Assembly (NCBI GenBank): GCA_022820125.1 | Contig: JAJEGA010000025.1 | Span: forward strand, 1 to 64,000 | Origin: Anaerolineae bacterium | GTDB lineage: Bacteria; Chloroflexota; Anaerolineae; Aggregatilineales; Phototrophicaceae | DNA length: 64,000 nt | Direction: 5' to 3' | Shown here: piece by piece, positions 26,567 through 35,826 of the stretch | Layout: the number at the start of each line of letters is the position of its first letter | Position numbering within the stretch: position 1 is the stretch's first letter | Position numbers and translations under genes: made by a program | Notes under the pieces: generated by a model | What the model saw: the letters and a program-made list of their open reading frames with translations, nothing else | Database searches by the model: none | What the model was told of the DNA's origin: nothing

Positions 26567-28504
26567 ATGTCATTCTTGGCGCCGGTTGGCTTCGCCGCGC
26601 TCGCGATTGCGGTTCCGATTCTGCTGCTGTACATGCTGCGCCTGCGCCGGCGGGAAGTGCTGATTTCGAGCACCTTCCTCTGGCGGCAGGTGGTGCAGGA
26701 TACCGAAGCCAACACGCCTTGGCAGCGCTTGCGCCGCAACCTGCTGCTCTTCCTGCAGTTGTTGATTCTATTGCTGCTGGCGCTGGCGCTCGCTCGTCCC
26801 TTCATCACCGTGCCGACAATCAGCGCCGGCAAGATCGCCCTGCTCGTCGATGCCTCGGCCAGCATGACCGCGACCGATGTCGGCGAGTCGCGTTTCGCCG
26901 CAGCGCTCGAGCAGGCGCGGCAGATCGTCAATAACATGAACCCGCAAGATATCATCTCGCTGATCCGCGTGGCCGACATCGCCGAGCCGCTAACCTCCTA
27001 CACCGCCGACAAGAACGAACTCCGCCGCGCCATCGACGCGATGACAGTCAGCCAGGGCGCCGCTGATTGGGATACGGCGCTGACCCTGGCTGCCGCCGGC
27101 GCCGCCGGAGCGGAACACTTCAGCATCGTTATGATTACCGATGGCGGGGTCGGCGCTGCCGCCAGCTTGCCCGCCAATATCCCCCAGCCAATCTATGTGC
27201 CCGTTGGCGAATCGGCGAACAATATCAGCATCACCGCGTTGGCAACGCGCGCGCTGGCTGGCCAAGCGCCGCAGCTTTTCGCCCAGGTGACCAATTATGG
27301 CGATGCTAGCGCCGACATCTCACTCGTGATCCGCCTCGATGATGTGCTGCGTCTCTCCCGCAGCGGCAGCATCCCGCCGCGCAGCCAACTGCCCATCCCC
27401 TTCGGCGAGCCGATAACCGAGCCCTTCGAGACGCTTTCGGCGACGCTCACCTTCGACAACGATATCGAAGACTTCCTTGAGCTCGACAACCACGCCTGGG
27501 CCGTGCAAAACGAAATCAACACGCGCCGCGTCTATTATGTCTCCTCTAATGAAAACCTCTTCCTTGAGCAAGCGCTGCGCAGCCTGCCCGGCGTGCAGAC
27601 CTTCCGCGGCAATGCCGAGAACCGAAGCCTCCCGGGCGAAGCGTTCGATCTCTACGTCTTCGATAATTGGCTGCCGAACAGCTTGCCGGCCGGTGATATG
27701 CTCATCGTCAATCCGCCCAATTCGACATCGCTCTTCACCGTCGGCGCGCAGTTGGAAGCCACCGATGAAATCGCCGTCGCCGACGCAGAATCGCCGATTG
27801 CATCCTTCGTCGATCTGGACGAGATGAGCCTGCTGCAATATCGCGCCGTCAGCGCCGATTGGGCGCGAACGCTATTCCAAGCCGAGGAGGGCGCCATTCT
27901 GCTGGCGGGCGAGACGAACGCGCGGCAAATCGCGATCCTGCCCTTCGACCTGCGCGATTCCAACCTCCCGCTTTTGATCGCCTGGCCCGTGCTGATGGCG
28001 AACCTGATGGACTGGTTCTCGCCCGCCGATATCGTCTCGCTGCCCGATGGCTTGAGCGTCGGCGATGTGCTGGTGATTTCGCCGCCGCTGCTTGCCGAGA
28101 GCATCCGCATCACGACGCCGGACGGCAGCGTCCGCGAATTGCCCGCCACCGGCGACCGCGTCGCCTTCGCCAACACCGAACAACTCGGGCTCTACCGCTT
28201 GGAAATCCTGCAAGATGGCGAAGTGACCAGCGCCCAGAGTTTCGCCGTAAACCTCTTCGGGGCGGGCGAGAGCGATATCAAGCCGCTGCCAGAAGCTGAA
28301 CTGCAATTGGGCGGCGGAATGGTCGCCGCGGCCGCCGACGAGCAACTGGGCACGCAAGAGTTTTGGATGTGGCTGGCGCTGGCGGCGCTGCTGCTGCTCG
28401 CCATCGAGTGGGTCGTATACCACCGGCGGTTGCAAGTGCCGACCCTGCTCGCGCCGGCGCCCCGCCGTTTCAGATTTCCATGGGCACGGCTTCAAAGTTC
28501 TTGA
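26567..28504 (+). CDS. Membrane protein with BatA-like N-terminus and VWA domain
   Basis: A 645-residue protein. The start 'FLAPVGFAALAIAVPILLLYMLRLRRREV' is the BatA/aerotolerance-type N-terminal double helix; a second membrane helix is at about 62-82. A von Willebrand A domain follows from about residue 88, with an intact metal-ion-dependent adhesion site (DASASM, then 'VMITDGG'). A beta-rich middle region and a C-terminal membrane helix ('FWMWLALAALLLLAIEWVVY') complete it. Such proteins usually sit with MoxR ATPases or ABC-2 modules; here it stands alone. The ATG has AAAGGG upstream. Its 3' end overlaps the convergent gene by 35 bases. Confidence 0.85.
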   Translation: MSFLAPVGFAALAIAVPILLLYMLRLRRREVLISSTFLWRQVVQDTEANTPWQRLRRNLLLFLQLLILLLLALALARPFITVPTISAGKIALLVDASASMTATDVGESRFAAALEQARQIVNNMNPQDIISLIRVADIAEPLTSYTADKNELRRAIDAMTVSQGAADWDTALTLAAAGAAGAEHFSIVMITDGGVGAAASLPANIPQPIYVPVGESANNISITALATRALAGQAPQLFAQVTNYGDASADISLVIRLDDVLRLSRSGSIPPRSQLPIPFGEPITEPFETLSATLTFDNDIEDFLELDNHAWAVQNEINTRRVYYVSSNENLFLEQALRSLPGVQTFRGNAENRSLPGEAFDLYVFDNWLPNSLPAGDMLIVNPPNSTSLFTVGAQLEATDEIAVADAESPIASFVDLDEMSLLQYRAVSADWARTLFQAEEGAILLAGETNARQIAILPFDLRDSNLPLLIAWPVLMANLMDWFSPADIVSLPDGLSVGDVLVISPPLLAESIRITTPDGSVRELPATGDRVAFANTEQLGLYRLEILQDGEVTSAQSFAVNLFGAGESDIKPLPEAELQLGGGMVAAAADEQLGTQEFWMWLALAALLLLAIEWVVYHRRLQVPTLLAPAPRRFRFPWARLQSS

Positions 28505-29384
28505 GCTTGATCACCGATTCCAGCGATTTCCCCCGCTCGCTGTAGCAGATATTCTGCAAGTAAACATTTTCGATATCGGTCAGCGTTGCGAAGTGCTCTT
28601 CATGATCGCGGGCGCTCAGGAAGCCGGTGACGATGGCGGGCTTGACGATGGTCTGGTTAATGCCGGGCAAAACCGCAAGCTGATCCCTAATGGCGTACTC
28701 CGGGTCGATATGGATTGACTCCGGCAAGCGATCATATTCGACCGGCTCGCTGCCGCTCTGGGGATATTCGATATCAGCCAGCCAGCCCGCCTCCATCTCG
28801 CCTTTGCCCAGGCGATCCACCGTGCTGCGAAAGTCCTCGGAATAGGGGATATTGCCGGGCAGCAAGAACTGCGCTGGCGGCGCCGAGCGTATGACCAGCG
28901 TGCCGTAAACCTGGCAGCGCCGGCCAAGAAAACGCGCGATATTCGCCCGAATCTCCGGCAGCGCGCGGATCGGACTGCGCGCGGGCAAAGCCTGATCCAG
29001 ACGAACGCCGCCGTCGCCAACGTAGAGCGTAAATTCCTTGCGATAGACGGCTGCGGTCAACAGCTCGACGCGCAGCCCAGTTGCCCGCGTCCCGCGCAGC
29101 ACCCGCAGGCAGACGCGCGCCGCATCGTGCACGCGGCAAGTCTGGAAGCCCGGCATGTGCCGCGGATTCAAGCGAGACAGTCCATGCCACAAGGTGGATT
29201 CGCTGCTGATCGGCTGGGCGCGGAGGGCGCGGTTCTGTGGCTCGGCTTGCTTCACCAGCCATACCTGCTGGAATCGGGAGACGCTCCTGTCGTAATCGGT
29301 GATGAGCAGGATGCCATCGATGTTGACGATCTGATCGACAAAACGTTCCGGATTATCCAGAATATCGGCGATGGTGGTTTGCAT
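28470..29384 (-). CDS. Unknown protein
   Basis: A 304-residue soluble protein that I do not recognise. It begins 'MQTTIADILDNPERFVDQIV' followed by NIDGILLIT, reminiscent of an OB-fold strand pattern, and ends in 'ESVIKLKNFEAVPMEI'. Two cysteines in the middle (TCRVHDAARVCLRVL) do not form a known metal site. I chose the second ATG (29384) because GGCGGGG precedes it and a TATAAT box stands at 29418-29423, too close to the upstream ATG at 29417. The convergent overlap with the VWA gene is 35 bases. Confidence 0.65.
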   Translation of the reverse strand: MQTTIADILDNPERFVDQIVNIDGILLITDYDRSVSRFQQVWLVKQAEPQNRALRAQPISSESTLWHGLSRLNPRHMPGFQTCRVHDAARVCLRVLRGTRATGLRVELLTAAVYRKEFTLYVGDGGVRLDQALPARSPIRALPEIRANIARFLGRRCQVYGTLVIRSAPPAQFLLPGNIPYSEDFRSTVDRLGKGEMEAGWLADIEYPQSGSEPVEYDRLPESIHIDPEYAIRDQLAVLPGINQTIVKPAIVTGFLSARDHEEHFATLTDIENVYLQNICYSERGKSLESVIKLKNFEAVPMEI

Positions 29385-29417
29385 TGCCCCGCCTGCGCAA
29401 ACTTCGCATAGTTTCAT

Positions 29418-29423
29418 TATAGC
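29418..29423 (-). promoter_or_regulatory. Possible -10 box
   Basis: A TATAAT on the minus strand 33 bases upstream of the preferred start of the unknown gene (29384). No clear -35 hexamer; tentative. Confidence 0.35.
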
Positions 29424-29447
29424 AGTGTTTGTGCGGCTGCTATTAGC

Positions 29448-30671
29448 TCAAGCGAAGTGTTTCCGCAGTCTGCGGGCGAGGGGCGCTCGGTTGCACTTTT
29501 GCAGATCAAAGCTGTCGCAGCCGTGAAAAGTCATGAACTCTTCGATGGCGCGAATCAAGCCGCGGTTCAGCGCGCCGTTGAGCTTGACGCCGCGCTCCAG
29601 GTGCAGGTTGTTGAAAATCAGGCGCTTCTGCTTGCGGTCGACTTTGGGGTCGATTCGCCCGATCAGTTCGCATCCATGCAGGATGGGCATCACATAATAG
29701 CCGTGGACGCGCTTGGCTTTTGGCGTATAGACCTCAATGCGATAGAAGAAATCCCAGAGCATCTCGTCACGGTCGCGATCCCAGAAGAGGTTATCGAAGG
29801 GCGAGAGGAAGAGCGTCATCCCCGGCTCGCGCTCGCCCGCTTGCGCCGCCTCAAGCAGCGGCAGATCATCACAATGGATGAAGGCGGTGTCTTTCCAGCC
29901 TTCGACCGCGACCGGCAGCGCCCTTCCCGCCTTGACCATATCACCCAGGATGACCGCCGCATCGCGCTTATACTGGCGGTAATAATCGGCGACATGATTG
30001 CTCGTGCCGATGCCGATATGGCGCAGCCCGCGCTCAATCGTCCAGCGGCGAAAATCCTCGATCGACTTGTCAAGCTTGAACTGGCTGAAATCCAGCACGC
30101 GCTCCGGCAGGTCATAGTAGCGCTGAAACTTGACGCGATTCTTGACCATCAGTTCGCCATAATCGAAGAGGTATTCCAGCGCCACCTTGGTCGGCTTCCA
30201 ATTCCACCAGCCGCCCTCGCCGCGGCGCTCGCTTTCGAAGTCTTTCGATGACAGCGGTCCGCGCTGGCGAATCGTCTCCCGCACATTCGAGATGATCGGA
30301 CCCATGTCGATGTCGAAGCGGTCGAGCTGCCACTGGCTCTCTTTGAGCTGCTTCTGCTGGATGTAGGCGTGATACCAGGGAAAATGCGCCGTCGGCAGTT
30401 GGCACATCGCGTGCGCCCAGGTCTCGAATAGGAAGCCGCTGTCGAGCAGGGCGTCCAGCTCGGCTGGGTCGTACAAGCCCGCGCGCGCGAGCATGACCAG
30501 GTAGTGGCTGCGGGCGACCACGCTGATCGAATCCAACTGCAGCAAGCCGATGCGCTCGATGATGCGCTTGAGCGCTTCCTGGTCGCTGGAAGCCGGGCGC
30601 TGATGCAAGCCCTGCTTGTAAACGCTGAGCCGCTTGACGGTCTCGCGGCTGACGGGGATGGGCGTGGTCAT
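29448..30671 (-). CDS. Winged-helix DNA glycosylase, YcaQ/AlkX family
   Basis: A 407-residue protein of the HTH_42 (DUF1006) family, whose studied members (E. coli YcaQ, Streptomyces AlkZ) remove alkylated bases and unhook interstrand crosslinks. The catalytic Q-x-D element is seen in 'IGLLQLDSISVVARSHYLVM'; the family's hallmark motifs 'YEYWAHA'-like 'LFETWAHA', 'LSPFDNLFWDR' and 'GYYVMPILHGCELIGRIDPK' are all present. The length is normal for the AlkX branch. It lies 30 bases from the unknown gene on the same strand, with no other DNA-repair gene nearby. Confidence 0.85.
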   Translation of the reverse strand: MTTPIPVSRETVKRLSVYKQGLHQRPASSDQEALKRIIERIGLLQLDSISVVARSHYLVMLARAGLYDPAELDALLDSGFLFETWAHAMCQLPTAHFPWYHAYIQQKQLKESQWQLDRFDIDMGPIISNVRETIRQRGPLSSKDFESERRGEGGWWNWKPTKVALEYLFDYGELMVKNRVKFQRYYDLPERVLDFSQFKLDKSIEDFRRWTIERGLRHIGIGTSNHVADYYRQYKRDAAVILGDMVKAGRALPVAVEGWKDTAFIHCDDLPLLEAAQAGEREPGMTLFLSPFDNLFWDRDRDEMLWDFFYRIEVYTPKAKRVHGYYVMPILHGCELIGRIDPKVDRKQKRLIFNNLHLERGVKLNGALNRGLIRAIEEFMTFHGCDSFDLQKCNRAPLARRLRKHFA

Positions 30672-30749
30672 GGCGGGGAGTTTAGCATGGGATTGGTTTA
30701 CGAACTACAGACAACACAGAGGGCGCGGAGATTGTGGACGAGCCTATGA

Positions 30750-30779
30750 TTGATAGTTGGTGGACTGCCGTGCTATCAT
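30750..30779 (+). promoter_or_regulatory. Probable promoter of module B
   Basis: TTGATA at 30750-30755, an 18-base spacer and TATCAT at 30774-30779. Transcription would begin near 30786, about 38 bases before the ATPase start. A CTCTGTG repeat copy (30705-30730) lies just upstream. Confidence 0.5.
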
Positions 30780-30823
30780 TCTGAGACAAGCATTGGCAGC
30801 CCGTCGGCGAAGAGCGAGTCGCC

Positions 30824-32185
30824 ATGTTCAAGCAAATCAGCATGACGAATTTCAAATCCTGGCGTGAGACTGGTCCCGTGCGCATGGCGCCGCTGACGGC
30901 TTTCTTTGGCGCCAACAGTTCGGGGAAGAGCAGCCTGCTGCAGATGCTGTTGCTGCTTAAGCAGACGGCGGAATCAAATGACCGGAATTTGGTATTGAAT
31001 ACGGGCAGCATCCAAACAGGATATGTGAATCTCGGGACTGGGCACGAGATAACTTATGGAGATACGACCGAAATGTCGCTGAGTGTTGCCTGGACACTCA
31101 ATTCCAATCCCGATCTGGCTATTCCAATTCCTGATGAACCTGGAAATATCATAATAGACCGCTTAAGTTTTGAGACGCGAATCCATGCTGAAGCGAAGAA
31201 TGTCTATGTGAAATCCTTGAAGTATAGGCAAGAAAAGAACTTATCAGTTGCGATGGATCGGAAAGGCAACAATCGATACACCGTTCGAGTTTATGTAAAT
31301 GATAAAGAGCCGAGACGCCCCAGACATCGTCCGCGTGTGCTTATGCGAGCCGAGAAGTGTTATGGCTTTTCTGATGAGGCATTACTCTATTATCAAGATG
31401 CCAGCTACCTGCGTTCCTTAGAGTATGCCTTCGAGCAGCATTTTCAGAATCTTCACTATTTAGGTCCCTTAAGGGAATATCCCCAGCGCGCTTATCCTTG
31501 GGGTGGCGAACGCCCGACGAATGTTGGACTTAAGGGAGAAAAGGCAATATCCGCATTGTTAACTGGCAAGTCTGATAAGGTTTATAACGGGATCAGAAAA
31601 AGAAAGAGCAACCGTCTTGATACCAAAATTGCACAATGGCTTGTCGACTTAAATCTTGCAAGCAGTTTTCGAGTAGAGCAGATTGCGGATTCGACACTTT
31701 ACCAAGTGTGGCTTAAGCGAACCGAAGAGAGCCCCGAAGTCTTGATAACGGACATGGGCATTGGCGTTTCGCAAGTTTTGCCCGTACTCGTACTCTGCTA
31801 CTACGTTCCCGAAGGCTCAACCATCATCCTTGAGCAGCCCGAGTTGCACTTGCATCCGTCGGTGCAGGCGGGATTGGCGGATGTATTTATAGATGTGATC
31901 AAGAATCGGAATGTGCAAATACTGCTGGAAAGTCACAGCGAACACCTGCTTAGGCGGCTGCAAAGGCGTATTGCCGAGCCGGGAAATGCTTTCTTGTCAG
32001 ATGATGCCGCGATTTACTTCTGTGAAATATGTGACGGTGAATCGAAGCTTACCCCGCTACAACTTAATGTGTTTGGGGAAATCCATAATTGGCCAGAAGA
32101 CTTTTTTGGCGATCTCTTAGGCGAAATGGTCGCCGCCTTTGACGCCGGCTTGGAACGCAAACAGTTGCAAGCCAATGGCTCATAA
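30824..32185 (+). CDS. AAA/ABC-like ATPase of module B (DUF3696-type C-terminus)
   Basis: A 453-residue ATPase homologous to the one at 8746-10131. Walker A GANSSGKSS is near 29-37, Walker B with 'ILEQPELHLHP' near 335, and 'LLESHSEHLLRRLQRRIAEP' near 365-385. The C-terminal 'EIHNWPEDFFGDLLGEM' parallels module A. Shared middle motifs include 'LHYLGPLREYPQRAYPW' against 'IRYLGPLRQYPRRFYQW', and 'DMGIGVSQVLPV' against 'DVGFGLSQVLPV', which would place substrate- or partner-sensing parts in both. The middle of the gene is clearly less GC-rich and uses TTA, AAT and ATA codons rare in its neighbours, a sign of transfer. ATG at 30824. Confidence 0.87.
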   Translation: MFKQISMTNFKSWRETGPVRMAPLTAFFGANSSGKSSLLQMLLLLKQTAESNDRNLVLNTGSIQTGYVNLGTGHEITYGDTTEMSLSVAWTLNSNPDLAIPIPDEPGNIIIDRLSFETRIHAEAKNVYVKSLKYRQEKNLSVAMDRKGNNRYTVRVYVNDKEPRRPRHRPRVLMRAEKCYGFSDEALLYYQDASYLRSLEYAFEQHFQNLHYLGPLREYPQRAYPWGGERPTNVGLKGEKAISALLTGKSDKVYNGIRKRKSNRLDTKIAQWLVDLNLASSFRVEQIADSTLYQVWLKRTEESPEVLITDMGIGVSQVLPVLVLCYYVPEGSTIILEQPELHLHPSVQAGLADVFIDVIKNRNVQILLESHSEHLLRRLQRRIAEPGNAFLSDDAAIYFCEICDGESKLTPLQLNVFGEIHNWPEDFFGDLLGEMVAAFDAGLERKQLQANGS

Positions 32186-32711
32186 GATCTTTGATACGAA
32201 TGTCCCGCTTACAGCAGCCGGCATGAATTCGGAAGCGTCTGAACACTGTGAAGTCGATTGTGGGGAAGTCATCAGCCAAATCATGAAGGGCGAGATCATT
32301 GTCATTGTAGACGAAGATGAAAGAGCAATCTCCGAATATCGAAATAATATGTATCCCGATCCAAGGGGAACGCGCGCTGGTCAGTTCTTGATGTATGTAT
32401 TACTAAATCGTCATCGTCCTTCACGAGTTCACACTTTGTCGATCGAAATGGATGAGCAGGGCAACTATCGGGATTATCCTGATAACGACGAGACTTGGAC
32501 CTCCGCTGTCCCGCGCTGTGAACGATTCGATCCTGACGACAAAAAATGGGTCGCGCTGGCGATTCGCTTCAAGAAAGATACTAACGGCGAAGCGCCTATC
32601 GTCAACGCAGCAGACAGATGTTGGCTAGCATTCGAATCACACTTGGAATCCGCCGGGACCAAGCTCGAGATTCTGTGCCGAGACGAGCGAGAGCGGAACC
32701 GAAACGAGTAA
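32175..32711 (+). CDS. PIN-like nuclease of module B
   Basis: A 178-residue homologue of the product at 8262-8753. Candidate metal-binding acids are D7 ('IFDTNV'), D46/D48/E54 ('VDEDERAISEY'), D119-D122 ('DPDDKKWVALA') and D147 ('VNAADRCW'). It has a 20-residue insert before the DPDD motif relative to module A. The start codon lies inside the end of the ATPase gene (11 bases overlap), matching the 8-base overlap in module A, so translational coupling is conserved. An upstream in-frame start at 32139 would precede the conserved N-terminus by 12 residues and is less likely. The final 12 residues are highly charged. Confidence 0.8.
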   Translation: MAHKIFDTNVPLTAAGMNSEASEHCEVDCGEVISQIMKGEIIVIVDEDERAISEYRNNMYPDPRGTRAGQFLMYVLLNRHRPSRVHTLSIEMDEQGNYRDYPDNDETWTSAVPRCERFDPDDKKWVALAIRFKKDTNGEAPIVNAADRCWLAFESHLESAGTKLEILCRDERERNRNE

Positions 32712-32712
32712 C

Positions 32713-33486
32713 TCACTCCAACACCAACTGATGCGCCGGGCTGAAAAACTGCCGATACGTCAGCCAAGCCGCGATTAACCCGGTGAACGTCGCCGCGCCA
32801 ACCAGCATATACATCACGATAATCTGCAGCTGCACCGCCTCCAGCGGGCTCGCCCCCGCCAGGATCATGCCCGTCATCGCGCCCGGCAGCTTGATTAAAC
32901 CGACTGTCTTGGTGGTGTCGACGATGGGCGTCATCGCGCTGACGATCGTGCGCTGAAACTGCGTCAGCGAGGCTTGCCGGCTAGTCGCGCCCAGCGCCAG
33001 CTTGCTCTCAATCAGACCGCGCTGGTCATGAAAGTCGCTGCTCAAGCGCGTGATGACCAAGGTGGCGGTCGTCATCGAGGTGCCGACGATCATGCCGCCG
33101 ATGGGGATGATGTCCTTGGGCACGAACTGGAAGACGCCCAGCGCCACCAGCAGCGCGATCGTCAGCCCAGAGCCGATGCCGATGGCCAAGAAGGCGACCA
33201 TGACGCCATTTGGCGTTTGCTTGGCGCGCGCCCCGCTGGTGCGGCCGCCGATGGTGATCATCACCAGCAGGATGGCGATGGTGAAAAGCGGCACATCCAT
33301 CTCAAACACCAACTCGAGCACATAGCCAATGGCGATCAGCTGGACGAAGCTGCGCAAAGCGGCGACAGCCAGGTCTTTCTCCAGGTCGGAATGCTGCCAG
33401 CGGGAGATGGCCGCGGCGATTAAGACGAAGGCGATCGACATCAAGACGCGGTCAATGCCGGCCAGTCCGGCGAATAGTTCGGGCAT
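32713..33486 (-). CDS. fetB: Iron-export ABC permease FetB family
   Basis: A 257-residue polytopic protein of the UPF0014/FetB family with about six membrane helices. The family segments 'DLAVAALRSFVQLIAIGYVL', 'GGMIVGTSMTTATLVITRL', 'KLALGATSRQA' and 'VGLIKLPGAMTGMILAGASP' are all there. FetAB is linked in E. coli to iron export and peroxide resistance. The matching ATPase gene fetA is 2.6 kb away on the same strand (36128-36862), with yjjX, a GNAT gene and trmD between them; normally the two genes are adjacent. The stop is one base from the end of the converging PIN-like gene. Confidence 0.9.
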   Translation of the reverse strand: MPELFAGLAGIDRVLMSIAFVLIAAAISRWQHSDLEKDLAVAALRSFVQLIAIGYVLELVFEMDVPLFTIAILLVMITIGGRTSGARAKQTPNGVMVAFLAIGIGSGLTIALLVALGVFQFVPKDIIPIGGMIVGTSMTTATLVITRLSSDFHDQRGLIESKLALGATSRQASLTQFQRTIVSAMTPIVDTTKTVGLIKLPGAMTGMILAGASPLEAVQLQIIVMYMLVGAATFTGLIAAWLTYRQFFSPAHQLVLE

Positions 33487-33806
33487 GGCGCTGCCTCCTC
33501 TAGTCTGAGATTCGCTCGTTGCGGTGGCTACATTTTAGCGCATTGCCGCCTGAAGTCTCGCGCGCAACGTCGCTCTCCCTCTTTCCATGTGGGCTGAAGA
33601 CACAGCAGGTTTCATTAGATAGGATATGAAATCGACAGGGCAGCAATTTTAAGCGTCAAAATAGACGAAACTTGTAGGGGCGACTCTGTGAGTCGCCCAA
33701 AAGCTTGCGAAAATGTACAGCTTTAGGCTCAAGAATTCGTCCAACCAAGAGCTGTGCTGTTGTCAGCCTTGTGGGAGAGGGGACCGGGGAGGGTGGAAAT
33801 ACTTAA
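33487..33806. other. Intergenic stretch with a hairpin repeat
   Basis: No gene in 320 bases. A GGGGCG hairpin lies at 33673-33698 (upper stem ACTC/GAGT). At 33771-33793 is a GGGAGAGGGGACCGGGGAG tract, another dispersed-repeat type seen in many genomes. Both neighbours are on the minus strand, so the promoter of fetB is expected in the left part. Confidence 0.6.
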
Positions 33807-34340
33807 CTACCAACTCAGCGCCCGATTTTTGAAAGGGACGAGCGCCATGATCACGGCGTGGGTGTAATAAGCTTCGCGGTCGACCAGATCATCGGTCAGC
33901 AAGCCGATGGCGCCGTTGGTTTGCTTGGAGTTGTCGCGCCCGAAAACCTTGTCATCAGCGAGACCGAGCTCCAAGCCGCCGCGCACTAACTCAGCCACTT
34001 CCCGCGGCAGATAGAAGACCGCCGTCTGCCCCAAGCCCGTGATGCGACCCCGCCCCAGCACATGCACCCGGGCGAAGCAGGTCATGCCCAGCGGGCTGTC
34101 CTCAATCCCGCCTTCAATGCCGACCCAATAGTCGGATTCCGGCGCGGCGGCGCGAGCCTGCTCCGCTCGGTTTCTCGCGCCTGCCATCGTTTCGCTCACC
34201 GAGGTCGGCTGTTCGGGCACGCCTGATGACACGGATACGCCGTCCACGACATAGCTCTGCGCCGGGAACATTCGCTGGAAGGCGGCCAGCGCCGCGTTGA
34301 GCTTAACCGGATTCTGCGATGCGACCGTAATTCTGGGCAT
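33807..34340 (-). CDS. yjjX: Inosine/xanthosine triphosphatase (YjjX)
   Basis: A 177-residue NTPase of the YjjX family, which hydrolyses ITP and XTP to keep deaminated purines out of nucleic acids. The start 'ITVASQNPVKLNAALAAFQR', the acidic pair in 'YWVGIEGGIED' and 'VFGRDNSKQTNGAIGLLTDD' are diagnostic. The length is normal (about 170). ATG at 34340. It lies between fetB and fetA on the same strand. Confidence 0.9.
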   Translation of the reverse strand: MPRITVASQNPVKLNAALAAFQRMFPAQSYVVDGVSVSSGVPEQPTSVSETMAGARNRAEQARAAAPESDYWVGIEGGIEDSPLGMTCFARVHVLGRGRITGLGQTAVFYLPREVAELVRGGLELGLADDKVFGRDNSKQTNGAIGLLTDDLVDREAYYTHAVIMALVPFKNRALSW

Positions 34341-34462
34341 CTCTGGGTTCTTTCGCTAAGACGCCACCAATCTAGCAGAAGCTGACAGACGCTCAAGGGC
34401 TGTTGTCAGATTACGCAGGGCTGGTACACTGTAGTCGTAGGCGAAGGCGGGAGTGAAAGATC

Positions 34463-34891
34463 TTGGGCGACAGAGCGAAAGTGATTGCCATCAGCAAAGC
34501 CGAGACGGCCGATCTGGTTGATCTCTCCGATTTCATCAAGCCCTTCGTCGACAGCGGCGATATCCTGCCGCGCACCTATGACGAATTAGAATACCTGCTG
34601 GAGACTTTCTTCATCGCCCGCCTGGACGGACGGCTGGTCGGCTGCGCCGCGCTGGAAATTTACAGCAAGAAACTCTGCGAAATCCGCAGCCTGGCGGTTG
34701 ATCCCGGCGCGCAAGGGCTGGGCATCGGCAAGGGCTTGGTTGCCGCCTGCGTTGAGCTGGCGGCGCGCCAAGGCGTTTACGAGATCATGGCGATCAGCGC
34801 GGCGGAAGACTTCTTCAAATCCTGCGGCTTTGATTTCACCCTGCCTAACCTCAAGCGGGCTTTCTTCCTGCAAACGCGCGCTGAAATGTGA
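34463..34891 (+). CDS. GNAT acetyltransferase, ArgA-like
   Basis: A 142-residue N-acetyltransferase. 'EIRSLAVDPGAQGLGIGKGL' is the acetyl-CoA pyrophosphate loop (QGLGIG), and 'ALEIYSKKLCEI' and 'FFKSCGFD' fit the GNAT domain of N-acetylglutamate synthase, the first step of arginine synthesis. The short single-domain form is known in Chloroflexota-like bacteria and others, but regulatory domains and neighbours in arginine synthesis are missing, so the substrate stays open. The start is TTG at 34463 with GGAG about 10 bases upstream. Confidence 0.8.
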   Translation: MGDRAKVIAISKAETADLVDLSDFIKPFVDSGDILPRTYDELEYLLETFFIARLDGRLVGCAALEIYSKKLCEIRSLAVDPGAQGLGIGKGLVAACVELAARQGVYEIMAISAAEDFFKSCGFDFTLPNLKRAFFLQTRAEM

Positions 34892-35091
34892 GGGAAACCA
34901 AACTCATAAACGGCGAGATGAAGCGCCCGGCTCTCTTTATGGGGCGCTCTCCCTAAGTCTGCAGGCGGCGCCGAAACGCCCAGCGCAATATGGCTGAAAA
35001 TGCGTGCGTCTCAGCGATGCGTCCCGCGCGTTCCATATTCTTTTGCAGTTTATGCCTGGAATTGCTAAGGCTGGGGATAGGGTGACAACTG

Positions 35092-35826
35092 ATGAAGATC
35101 GATGTACTCACGCTATTCCCCGATATGTTCAGCGCCGTCATGTCCGAGAGCATGATGTGGAAGGCGCGTGAACGCGCTCTGCTCGATTTCCACGTCCACG
35201 ACATCCGCGACCACGCCGGCAACAAGCAGCGAAAAGTCGATGACAGCCCCTACGGCGGCGGCGGCGGCATGATCCTCAAACCCGATGTGCTTGCGCGCGC
35301 GATTGAAGCGGTCAGGTCTGACGGCGATACGCCAGTGATTTTGCTGTCGCCGCAGGGCCGCGTATTAACGCATCAGGTGGCGGCGGAGCTATCGCGGCAG
35401 CCGCATCTGATCCTCGTCTGCGGGCGCTACGAAGGCGTCGACGAGCGCGCGCGCCTGCTGGCGATCAGCGATGAAATCAGCATCGGCGATTATGTGCTGA
35501 CTGGCGGCGAGCTGGCGGCGCTGGTGCTGATTGACGCGGTCGTGCGGCTCATCCCCGGCGTGCTCGGGGCGGACGGCGCCCAAGATCGCGACAGCCATGC
35601 CGATGGCTTGCTTGAAGGCCCGCATTATACGCGCCCGCCCGAGTTCCGTGGTTTAGGCGTGCCGGAGGTATTGACCAGCGGGCATCACGCCGAGGTCGCG
35701 CGCTGGCGGCGGCAGCAATCGTTGAAACGGACCTTTGAGCGCCGCCCCGAGTTGTTGGAGACGGCGCCGCTAAGCGAAGAAGATCACGCGTATCTGGCTC
35801 AGTTGGAAGATGGAGCGGGCGACTAA
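35092..35826 (+). CDS. trmD: tRNA (guanine-37-N1)-methyltransferase
   Basis: A 244-residue SPOUT methyltransferase that makes m1G37 in tRNA and prevents frameshifting. The knotted SAM site is seen in '[13 protein letters not shown]' and '[20 protein letters not shown]', and the N-terminus '[13 protein letters not shown]' and '[11 protein letters not shown]' are typical. The length is standard. In many bacteria trmD is with rpsP, rimM and rplS; none is here. ATG at 35092, GGGTGA upstream. Confidence 0.95.
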   Translation: MKIDVLTLFPDMFSAVMSESMMWKARERALLDFHVHDIRDHAGNKQRKVDDSPYGGGGGMILKPDVLARAIEAVRSDGDTPVILLSPQGRVLTHQVAAELSRQPHLILVCGRYEGVDERARLLAISDEISIGDYVLTGGELAALVLIDAVVRLIPGVLGADGAQDRDSHADGLLEGPHYTRPPEFRGLGVPEVLTSGHHAEVARWRRQQSLKRTFERRPELLETAPLSEEDHAYLAQLEDGAGD

